From Hyaloperonospora brassicae (Eukaryota; Oomycota; Peronosporomycetes; Peronosporales; Peronosporaceae), in assembly GCA_947650285.1 (NCBI GenBank), contig CANTFL010000617.1:186001-250000 (forward strand): DNA of 64,000 nt, written 5' to 3'. A model generated the notes under the pieces. It was given only the letters and a program-made list of their open reading frames with translations. It searched no databases and had not been told where the DNA came from. Of this stretch, positions 10,503 to 20,461 are shown piece after piece (the stretch's first letter is position 1; every line of letters begins with the position of its first letter). The translations under genes were made by a program, and so were the position numbers.

Positions 10503-10797
10503 TGACAGCCCTTGGCTATCAGAGAGACCGATCGGTCTAGAGGAGCTTGTTGGAAGGCAACTCTGGGATGTGTGGTAAAACTGAGATATATTGAATGCTA
10601 GCGATAGCGCGTAGCGCTCCACAGATACTCTCTACTGCTACTCTGTGTGTCGTGAGCGCTCGCTGTGTACTACGTCCCATGCGCGTGGGTTCATAATGGC
10701 TGATTCTGGTCTGGTTGGTAATGATATGAAATGATATGAAATGAGCTGACAATTGGTCGGACCAGGATGAAGCAGAGATGACGTCTCAGTCATGTCA
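10503..10797 (-). repeat. 5' LTR of the gypsy element
   Basis: 295 bp matching 3941-4236 at ~91% by eye, with the same TGACAG...GTCA ends. The outer flanks (CCTGT on the left, CTGGG on the right) give no convincing target duplication. Confidence 0.85.
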
Positions 10798-11478
10798 CTG
10801 GGTAGAAAATCCATAGAATGCTAAGAAAGGTTAAGGACATCCATGGAAGACGAAAAAAGAATGAGAGGGGATAACGGAAGCGCACTCGAGTAGTAGTATC
10901 GGAAGTTGATCATTATAGGTATGTACTTTCTTCTTTCTTATCACAAGAGAGAGATGTAAAGTTGCGATTAGCGTCTGTCGTGATTCCCGAGCGCTCGCAG
11001 AGGTCGAATCGCTGATATATGCTCGCTGAGCTGTACTCACTTCGTTCAAATCGCCAAGTTATGGATCGCTGATCTGTGCTCGCTATTTTGTGCTCGCTGA
11101 GATCGGCTATCTATTCACTTGAGGTACGTAAAGGAGAAGAGGGAGTGGGCTGGACACACAAGTGGCTCCACCAAGTAAAGCCAGAATCTACTCATCCGCT
11201 TGAGTGCCAAGCCCATTTCTGCCTTCATATATGTGAGCCCCAGCTCTGCATCTGATGAAAGTAATGGGACCACCCTCGATGTGCTGTTGAAGCCTTTGTT
11301 TGGAAAGTCTACGCTGTATAGATGATATCGCGATGTTGAAACCGGGATATAAAGCGACATTTAAAGTCAGTTCTCTAGAGCCGTTGGCTCCAGCACAGGA
11401 GGTCGCTGAACTACGTTTCTTCATGATAACGGCAACCACAAATACGCGAGAAAATGCCTACATGTTGCCTTCACTTAG
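10798..11478. other. Non-coding stretch between gypsy element and solo LTR
   Basis: Short open frames only, none with homology I recognise. Around 11010-11100 a degenerate GCTGAT..GTGCTCGCT motif recurs a few times. It may hold the 3' flank of the copia relic that was split by the gypsy insertion, but I cannot show this. Confidence 0.4.
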
Positions 11479-11958
11479 TGTGGCGGAGCTACATAGCTCC
11501 TTAAGTCAGAGGAAGACTTAACGCTCTACGAGCAACTTTGGTTCAAAGAACCCAACTCAAGGAGTCAACAATCTCAGAGAGCTTACGGTCCTTGTTCCAG
11601 GGGGACCAAACGATTCGGAGAATCGACGCACAGAGTGCACAAGGAGTAGCTGCCTTAGCAAGGCGTTGATATCTCCTCCACGATCACAAGACGCCTCAAA
11701 GAGGCACGTGTCTTATGTTGATCAAAATGGGAACTAAATTTTAATTCTACTTAACCTAAAAGAACATCTTAGAACAACGATATAAACCTACTCGCTAATG
11801 TCCTAAATAAACCTCTCAAAAGATCTCGTAATCAATGGTTGACAGACATTAGTCTTCAACAATTGATCCTGTGTTCTAATATCACTTTAAAAGGGATCCC
11901 ATCCCTTGTGTGCACCACACCTATTGTCGACTACCAGTCGACGTGTAACCCCGTTACA
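11479..11958. repeat. Solo LTR with intact target-site duplication
   Basis: A 480-bp block starting TGTGGCGGAG and ending CCCCGTTACA (TGT...ACA ends), flanked on both sides by the same five bases CTTAG (11474-11478 and 11959-11963). There is no internal coding region, as expected when the two LTRs of an element recombine. The right end is palindromic: GTGTAAC CCC GTTACAC at 11943-11959. Confidence 0.8.
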
Positions 11959-12801
11959 CTTAGCCTTTGAAGCTCTGTACCCCTGATCTCGCGATCACCG
12001 ACCGAGCTACGGCCTGTCAATCGCACGCCCTGGTCAGCGTAAGGCGCATGATCGACATCAATAGCATAGAAAAGACCCGACTTTGCCCACGACCGGACCG
12101 CGCCGACAATATATTTGTGACCTCAAGACATCAGAAGCGATTGCATTGGTATGCGCTCATTGAGGACCTCTCAGATGGGCGCTACGCCGACGATAACATA
12201 CGCAGATGCAACATACCCTTATCAGTGCTACGAAGACTTACAAAAAACAGGTCCGACATAGTTGCACGAGATGCTGCCACAGCAATCGCAGTCATTCGAT
12301 GCTGCAGTGTGTCTGTACACCCATCATCACTATCGTCGTGAGCGATTCCCCGATCGATCTTGCAGCTTCTGGGCGGCATCGGCGACAGGCTCGAAGGGAC
12401 AGCTACTACAGGACGAGCGAAACGTGGATAGGTCTGATGGCACCAGCGTCGTTGTTGCCGCCCGATGAGAAATTAGGCGGTAGGGGCGTCACACGAACAC
12501 TCATCGCTGCCGTTTCTGTACTCCAGTAGGCCCAACCAGCAACTCCGAAATCCACATTCAAACGGCACAAGTATACTCACTGCAACAGCACAGAGACTTG
12601 TGCAGCGGTCCGACAGTCCATTGAATTGCGTCCTTGCAGACTTCGTTGCAGGTGTCGGCAAAAGAACTAGTTATCGAATCGAGCTTTCAATACGAAACCA
12701 AAACGTTGTCATTTATTGGAATCCTTTCGTTGAAAGGCTTCCGCAGCATAACAACTGCAATCCAAGTGTCTTTGCTAAGAGACTAAATACTCGCACGGCC
12801 T
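11959..12801. other. Spacer downstream of the cohesin gene
   Basis: Contains a 124-codon open frame (11967-12341) and shorter ones without recognisable homology. The last ~200 bases should include the SCC3 3' untranslated region. Nothing else identified. Confidence 0.4.
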
Positions 12802-15800
12802 TCACGCTCGAGGTCGTTTACGCCGACTTCTCCACACACTCTCCTCTGCACCTTTCTCATTGTTGCCTCTCTCTTTGCGTTTAGTCGGCTGCACGTCCTG
12901 ATCGCTTCGAGATGGCGCACCATCATCCTGTTCTGCAACAGTGCGATGCTCACTCTCACCTCCGCCCTGCTTCGACACGTTGCTGTAAGCGACCGGCTTC
13001 TCAATGCGTTCGTCTCGGGGTCGCTTTCGATTTTGCAATGACTGCGTCGACTTCGTATTGTCATCAGCCGCACTATTGACTTCATGTACCGATCGCTCTT
13101 GTCGATGATCATGGTCGACCTTGCTACCGTCTGCAGTCATCGTCAGATCGCTTTGATTGCCGGCAATACTTTCCCTTTCTTTGCCTTCATCACGTGTGTT
13201 CTCATCTTCAACCTCCTCTGCAATAGATGTGGTCTGCATCGGCGTAGGTTCAGAGCTTGCAGACCGCAGCTTGCTTTTCAGCGGAGGCGAGTGCATGACT
13301 TCAGTTGCCATTTGCGTCTTTCCTATTGTACTACCGGTGGAAGAGATGGATGACTGGAAGTCCAATACAGCCCGCCACCTGGGATCCAGTTCGCCACTGC
13401 CGTCACGAGTGTCGCGGACTCTTTGCAGTTGGTCTATAAAATAAGCACTTAGCTGTGCCATACTCGGTTTGTCCAGATGCGTGAGGTATACGCGCATAGC
13501 TTCCAGAAACTCGAACTGCGTCGGCTGCTCCAAAGCATATCGAATACCTTCGCGTAGAAATCGCAAAAATGGCACCCGCAGTGATGCTGAGACCTTCCCC
13601 ACGCCAAGAGATTGGCTGAACCTCCTGGCCAGCTCTTTCAACTCCTGCTTACTGCTGTTCACCTTATCCTGTAGATCATCTTCCTCCGACACCTGGTCGC
13701 TATCGTTCCCTGGTTCAGCCGCTTCAATGTTTTGCTTCCATAAGAGGATCGAGCTATACAGTTGGCGAAGAGACGTCATTTGAATTTCGAGGTAACGCAC
13801 GGGAGCGTCTGCTTTCACTTGCTTTCCGTAGGCCTTTACCACCTCGACACTAAGCTTACCGCTTGACGTAAAGTACTGCAGAACCGCCGCAGCCTGATGT
13901 TTCTTGCTCGGGTTACAAAGTGTAACTCGGCCGAGCGCAACCAGCAGCTCAGCTTTTCGTTGCTGCTTTTGGTCCCACTCGCGCATAGCATCCATTTTTT
14001 CCTTCAACATAGCAGGGTCGTTCTGAACGACATCGTCTTCATATTCTGGTTCTCTTTCTTCGGCTTCATCCATCTTCCGTTCGAAGAATGTTTGCGTAAG
14101 CAGAACGAGCACCTTTGGCAACGTCCAATCGAGTGCGTCGTACGGCGCTGTTGCCTCCTGAAACTTTTCCACAAACAAACAACGCGCATCGCAAAACGTG
14201 ATGAATGCAAAAGATTGGGCATCATCCACGAATACTGCCACATCTTCGCCTTCAAAGTCCATTTCTTCCATCGACTCCATCAGCTGACGCTCAGAAGCTT
14301 CTTCCGTTCGCTCGTGCTTGTCATCACGAGCTTTATCAGGTCTAGCCAGGTGCATCTCCAGCACTGAAATCAACGCCTCCTCAAGCGTAGACCGCGATCG
14401 GCATACTTCCTGGATCTGAACCTGAGTGGAAAGGTCCACCTTGGCTTCGGCATCATCCCTCGTATTGCCGGAGGAATCACGCGTCTTCTTTTCCGCAGCG
14501 GTCTCAAATATCGGCAAGGTGATCCACAACAAGTCGAAAAACAGTATCGTCAGGCCGTGCTTGATTGTGTCAAGATGACGAAATTCTTCGTGTAACTCGG
14601 AGACCGATCTAGTACGCCGACACAACAAATCGCCAATCGCTCTGACAAGCTTTTCCATCTGTCCTTGCTGTGGATCCGAAGCGGCCGTTCGGCCAGTTTT
14701 GTCCAGTATGGACGATGAGTCCGGGGGAATATATCCTCGGATATTCACATGTCTCACCAGACACTTGAGCCGACACAGAGCAATGCGCAGAGCATACTCG
14801 ACGTCCGACAGTTGCTTGACCGTCGCACTTTTCTTCTTTCCACTTCTAGCCCCTTTGTTTCTCGTTGTGGGCGTGCCGTCGCCAGCAGTCGCAAATGTGT
14901 CGTACAGCTTCAGATCAGATTCCAGGAGTCGATCCAATTTGTCCATGATTTCTTGCACTAGCTCGTGCATGGTCGCCTCAACCTCTCGTTTCAATGAAGT
15001 ATGCTCGGTCTGCAGCAGGTGGGCTACGGAGAGCGACAAACTTGAAAGCAACTCTTCATCAGAGTGCAACAAGAATGCGTGTTTCAGCTTCTCCAGAAGC
15101 TCCTTGACATGGTTGCTATGATGACCAATAATCTCGCTCTTCAGTGACAGCATCGGAATAAGTTGCAAAAGCAATGACAGCTTGTCGGAGTCAGCTTGGT
15201 ACATAACGAACAAGCTAGGAATGTCTTTGCAGTACGCAACGGTGATCTCTTCCTGTATCATCGCGAACGGACAACATGCTTAGCATTAACGCGGTAATAT
15301 AGAAACCACGCGTAGAAATGATGTCACGTACTTGCAACTGCTCAGATTCTCGTTTAGTAGCAGCACCTGCACCTCGGTTCGTGCTATTTTCCACAAGCTT
15401 GCTTACGGACGCAACAAGAAGCCGTAGCAAGATAGTCTGCTGCTTGCAGCTCAGGTCTGGCGCGCTCTTGTCCACTAAAAGCAAGTCCGTCATCAGCCTC
15501 CAGTCCCGAAGCACAACTGCATCATGAACATAAATCATAGTTAGCAGCCAAGAGGCCATGAATGCATGAAAGCAAAGCTTGAGCTTACGGCAATCATCCA
15601 GCTCCCAGAAAGCATCAACAAGCGTCTCCACTGCGCTCTCTGGTATACCATGACTCTGAATATATTCTTCCGCAAATTCTACCAGAGCAATTGCCTGCGT
15701 ATTGAGCTGCTCTTTCTTCAGCTGTGCATTTTTCGTCTTTGACACCGCAATACCAAATGCATCGTACTGAAGACACACAAACTCCGCAGCAACCTTGCGA

Positions 15801-17645
15801 ATGCTGTCACGCTCAGCGTCGAACACCAGTTTTTCCACAGCTGGAAGCTCTACGTCAGAGCTGATGAGACTGTGTTTGTCGATTGCAATCAGGAGATGAA
15901 TGCTTTCCTCCACAACAGCGTTGTCCACGTCGTTGCAGAGTTCCATGTAACGGGGCAAGAAGCGAGAGTTGAATAACTCCAATCTCTCCGTGAACGCATC
16001 CTTCTCGTATAGCTCGCACAATATCGCAACTACTTCGAGGCGAACTGAAGCTGCTTTGTCGCTCAAACACCAGCCAAGATATTTCAAAAAATTGTCCTTC
16101 AAGAAATGGTCGGGCAGAATGGTGATCCAGTGGCCCAGGCATTGTACGCTCACCACACGAATCTCCGGCATCACGTCACGATACCGGTGCACGACTACTT
16201 CGGTGAATATCGAGTTGACGAGCTTCAGAACCTGCTGTAGTCGGTTCTCATACAGCGCCTCGTTATCCTTCAGCAGTGCTACTTTATGGACGTTCGGGCT
16301 TTTGCGGGCGCTACCAGGCGTAGCCGCGACAGGCGAGTTTGTCTCGGCCTTGAGTTGTCTCTTCGCAATCGCTAGTTGTTCAGAAATGCTCGCTGCCGTA
16401 CGCACCAATGCAACGCTTAGCGCCAAGATAGCAACAGCTGACGTGTGTCGTATAGGCCGAAGTTCAGATCTGTCAACAAACGGTGCAATAACACCAATTA
16501 GTAAGCTCGCCTTTTCATGCGACACACACAGAAATTCAGTTACCTTGACAGAACCGTCAGCCAATCCACAAACTTCGTAACAACGTCGGACGTGAACAAA
16601 AGATCGCTTTCATAGCATTCGTTCACAAACGCTTCCCAGAACTCCTCGAAATGGCGCTGAAATTTCTTAATGCCTCTCCCACGAGACATGATCCAATACT
16701 CTCCGTTCGCATCGTCCAGATCCTCTTGTACGTGACTCGTCACGTCTTCTAGATCCAGTTCAGCCACAGACACCAATCGACCAAGACGTGAACTCGTGCT
16801 TCCACAGGCCTATACAACCGACACAAAAGCATCAGATGCACGCTCATGACAGTAGCTTGAAGCCGGCACGTCCGCACGTGCTTCTACCTGTAGCACGAGT
16901 TCCAGCACTTCCTTCGTTGCCCTGTCGCTGTCGTGCTCAAAGCGCTCACGCCACTCGCTCAGCAGCTTTTCCAGCGACGCTTTGCCGCCCTTGACAGCCT
17001 CTACATAGTCCACGCAGCAATCCACCGACAAGTAAGCACAACTTGAATTTGTCACAACGATAAAAATGGTGTGTACACACCAAATAACGAGATGCCGTTG
17101 TCGTGACTTGGACCGCTGTCACTGCCTGGGGGTCCCGTCGCAATCCCCAAATCTTTCACTTGTGCTGCAGCGCTTTTAGTAGTTCTCCGGCTCCCTTGAG
17201 CTGATCTTGAGCTTCTCGTTTGACTCCACGGCGAGCGCTTGCGTCTACTGGGCCTTGCGTTACTGCTTGGCGTCTGTGCCGCTTTGGCCGTACTCGGAGC
17301 TCTCGTGCCACATGGCGCAAACTCCTCGTCGTCGTCAGCATGTGGTTCTTCATCGCTACTTCACAATCGTATTATCAGTTGAGTTAGTCGATTGGAGACT
17401 TCAGCATACAAAGAACAAGTGACGTGAAAGTTGACGCGACAATGCGCACCGACCATCACTCTTGTGCGCACTGGCACAGGTACAGTACTACTTTACCTGC
17501 TGTCCTCGCCCCGTTCGTCGGCAAGCACTGCGTCTTGCTGTTCTTCGTTAGCGGTGGACTCTTCACCATTGACACGCGTGTCTTCTGTCTGATAGATGGG
17601 CGTGGGCTTGCGGCGCATGCGCGAACCGCGCCGCGGACTGCTCAT
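12802..17645 (-). CDS. SCC3: Cohesin subunit SCC3/STAG (stromalin), six exons
   Basis: Nuclear HEAT-repeat subunit of cohesin, which binds the SCC1 kleisin and DNA and is needed for sister-chromatid cohesion. Exons: 17645-17497, 17355-17081, 17000-16888, 16809-16544, 16469-15332 and 15252-12802. They join in frame to 4392 nt (1463 residues), within the range of the family. After a basic, disordered N-terminus (~1-135) comes LFEAVKGGKASLEKLLSEW, typical of STAG proteins. The stromalin conservative domain lies at ~387-460, with FLKDNFLKYLGWCLSDKAAS and FNSRFLPRYMEL. The C-terminus (~1250-1463) is charged and low-complexity. Introns are 74-141 nt with GT/AG ends. Exon 2 has a tandem acceptor (GAAGTAG), so one serine may be optional. 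An in-frame ATG at 17681 adds 12 residues and is an equal start candidate. No frameshift or stop disrupts it. Confidence 0.9.
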
Positions 17646-17737
17646 TTTCGAGTTGCCTGGTGGTTCCCGAATGAAAGGCAAAAGGAAATCTCTCTAATTA
17701 AGAATAGGGCGGTCGATTTTCTTCTTTTTTTCGAAAA

Positions 17738-17744
17738 GGAATGA
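17738..17744 (-). promoter_or_regulatory. Oomycete-type initiator upstream of SCC3
   Basis: The minus strand reads TCATTCC, a perfect match to the YCATTYY core of the oomycete initiator, followed by TTTTCG. It lies 57 bases before the ATG at 17681 and 93 before the ATG at 17645, a normal distance for oomycete transcription starts. Confidence 0.45.
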
Positions 17745-20461
17745 CAGCGTCTGTCAATATGCGTATACCTAGTGGAGAATGCAGCATTTGGGGGAAAGTG
17801 AAAGCCGCTGATTGCCTAGATATGTGTAGCTTGAAGACAGGGCATAACCTGGTACGACGTGATGTCGCACCAGATCTAGCGCGGCTTTGGTACCCTTTTT
17901 CTTTGCCTGATGTCAGATATACAGCCCGTTAAGCATTTTCTGAACTGTGCGAACGATCGAAACGTCACATGCTGGCGACTCAGGGGGTAACAAAGGCAGT
18001 GATGGACGCAAGAATGCGTTATGACTGTTTTTCTACGTAGCTGTCTGACAACCCATATATGCACCAGGCTGAATTCCTTTTGTCGGGCATTTGACTAACG
18101 GTCGACATATTGCGAAGGGGCGGGCAATGATTATGGTACCCGCAGTGGACAAATTTCTCGAATAGCACCGGCAAACTTACACGCTCCGAGCTTACAAGTA
18201 TATGCGTGACTACGTCTGATCGTTAACAGACGTAGGCGCACATTTCTTGACATTTTGCTCCAGCAGCCTGTGGAAGCACGACCTCAGCTAATGTGCTACA
18301 TCACTCGATATCGTAGCTCACTGGGGTCCAGTTTGTGAGTTCGAGAGCTGGGGCTTACATGCGTGATATTCAAGACATACTTCATACTTCCGTCAGACTT
18401 TCGGAGCACTGTCATACTCCCGCTTCGTAGCGATAGCGGAGGTGGCAAAGGTGGCGACGACTCAGGTATCGATATCGCATTAGCAAGACAATAGATTTAC
18501 CTGTGTCACAGCAGAATCAATCACAAAGACGTATGATTGTCGTTTGCCGCGCGACAATGCAAGTAAAAAGTTCAGTCTGCGGTTTTGGCTCGAGTCATTC
18601 AAGAAGCAACGTGGATGCAAAGGCTTTCATCGGTGCGGTTAGCCCGCGCTCGATGTCACAGCTCCAACCCGTAAGCAAATCGACATTTTCGGTGAGCTTC
18701 ACAGGGCATTATTCAGCTTTTCTTCACGAAAAACCCGTCAAGGCTCAGCCAGCCTTCGATCAGGTGGTGGATGATCAACGACTCTTTGTGGTCAACAGAC
18801 GCAATTAACTGCTTTAGCTATGATGTTTGCCTAGAAAAATTCGCAGCTTCGGCTGTGCTTACTACGTCGCAAGTGTGCATGTCGCTGTCTGAATAGATGC
18901 ATGCACGATGCTAGCCACCTTTAAACGGACGGGGTGATTGCTGCGCGAAACGGGATCGACATAGCCCTGAGATGCCACTATGACGTTCATGATACTGTTC
19001 TGTACGAAATGGTACACGGAATAGGGACAGGTGGAGTTGCCAACTGCTGCCGCAGGAGTCGCGGGGTCTCCAAAAGTCTTTCAGCATATTCGCTCCACAC
19101 GATAAGCACAGCTTATCGGTGCCCCCCCATTTCTTGTCCACCTCACGTGTTGCGCACAAAGCTTTGGGTAGTCGTGCTCTCAGAAACGTGCGCTCTTGTC
19201 AAATGTCAGTCATCTGTCTATGTGACCATTCCACTGCATCGTGCTACAAAAGATCCGTATACTGGCACCGCCTCGACAATTATCCTAGGTGACTTGCAAG
19301 TTATCTGCAACGCTTGAAGGTAATTGTATCGAGCACACTTCATCACTTGATGGACTACCGGTCAACTAGGCGGCAGCCAAATCGTGATCTGTGAGACAAC
19401 GCATCGGTGTTGCTTGACAATATACGTTGACGCAAATGTCACGATGCAGCCACCAGCTTTTCGTTGTGCTCTGCGGCACAGAGCCACTTCGACGTGTCTT
19501 ATCGCCGAGTGTACTTGAAGACGCAATACCATGTCAAGAACGTAGGGTTGTTGCGTGGGTCGCCTGGAGGTGGACATTCTGTTTGGCATCGAAGATGAAG
19601 ACGACAATCATCAGCCAGACATCACGAACGGGAAGTACAGTTTGTTGTTATGGATGCGATACGAAGAGAAATGCGAGAGTTGGTAAGCGGTCCCGATACA
19701 GAAATCATGCTACTTGCTGCAAACACACTTTCGTCTGCCACCCAAAACACCACAATGTCGGCGCTGCGACACAGGAACGACCAGGCTACTTTTCGCTTGC
19801 TAGCATTTGAAATTGCAGGATATTTTAGATTGCGAGGTAAGTGAGACCAGCGTTTGATGTTGACTCATTGCGAAAGCATTACCGCTGCTGTCGTGTGTTG
19901 TAAGAGAAGGGCTGGCGTGAGACGCCGGTTGTGGCCGATGGAAGCTCAACAAGTACAGCACACCACCTCATACTTTTGAGGCTCAAATCGACGATACCAA
20001 CCGTTACTGTTCCCACTAATTACCGGCACGACCGCGTGCAAAGAGTTTTTTCGCATTGCTGGCTTGGGCTCGAATTGTGGGACAAGATAACACCCCATCG
20101 TTGCCTTTCGTGGCTATTTCACAAGTTGTGAAACGTGCATTGTGCCTTATCATGTCTTTTCCTAACGCCTTTGCATGTACACTATTCAGCACGAAGATCG
20201 CAATCGATGTTGCGGTACAAAAGTGACAGCTCATGCTGGCGTCACTACCAAAAAAGCAAAAACGCGACACTTGACGTCGCAAGGTTTTCATCTTTTCTTA
20301 CAAAGTGGCAAGGGCACAAGAAAGCACGAGCCTCGTTTCTGTTCTCGCTGCGATGTAGCCACTTGGAGACGCGATACTTGTCGATAAGTGGCTGATATTG
20401 AGCCACTGAAAGGGTCCACAATTGCTGGCTGTCATTGCTCACGAGCTGAATCGAAAGGACT
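17745..20461. other. 2.7 kb region without an assignable gene
   Basis: Divergent interval between SCC3 and the helicase. Small plus-strand open frames at 18503-18808, 18934-19317, 19427-19810 and 20175-20387 show no family I recognise. The frame around 19570-19840 (including EVDILFGIEDEDDNHQPDIT and DQATFRLLAFEIAGYFRLRG) and 20175-20387 (with CSRC) look coding-like but are broken. A short hairpin (CTGGTACGAC, 5-nt loop, GTCGCACCAG) lies at 17849-17873. The region may hold a decayed gene or element as well as both promoters. Confidence 0.4.
20432..20438 (+). promoter_or_regulatory. Possible initiator upstream of the helicase
   Basis: TCATTGC, a near match to YCATTYY, lies 24 bases upstream of the ATG. 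Weak, because of the mismatch and the short leader it would imply. Confidence 0.2.

Larger units (their letters stand above)
3941..10797 (-). mobile_element. Ty3/gypsy LTR retrotransposon, full-length but dead, with nested insertions
   Basis: Two direct repeats of ~296 bp bound the element, both beginning TGACAG and ending GTCA. Between them gag, protease, RT, RNase H and integrase lie in gypsy order on the minus strand. A purine-rich tract (minus strand CAGGGGGACAA, plus 4237-4249) sits next to the left LTR, as expected for the polypurine tract of a minus-oriented element. The LTRs are ~91% identical by eye, so the insertion is old. I see no clean target-site duplication. The element is interrupted by a PDX1 fragment (6024-6316) and by a ~1.9 kb insertion (~6640-8565). 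Confidence 0.85.

Noticed and set aside
2560..10797. LTRs at 3941 and 10503 as LTRs of the upstream copia relic
   Set aside because: The polypurine tract abuts 3941-4236 on the inner side, and minus-strand gypsy genes fill the interval, so the LTRs belong to the gypsy element.
11965..12020. tRNA-like A-box (minus strand TAGCTCGGTCGG)
   Set aside because: No B-box at the right distance and no cloverleaf can be drawn.
13897..14367. 156-codon plus-strand ORF
   Set aside because: Antisense to SCC3 exon 6. The minus frame carries the conserved protein, and this one has no homology.
15969..16580. 203-codon plus-strand ORF
   Set aside because: Antisense shadow of SCC3 exon 5, including its stromalin domain.
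17849..17873. Short hairpin, 10-bp arms with one mismatch
   Set aside because: Arms are short and imperfect, and such hairpins arise by chance in this much sequence.
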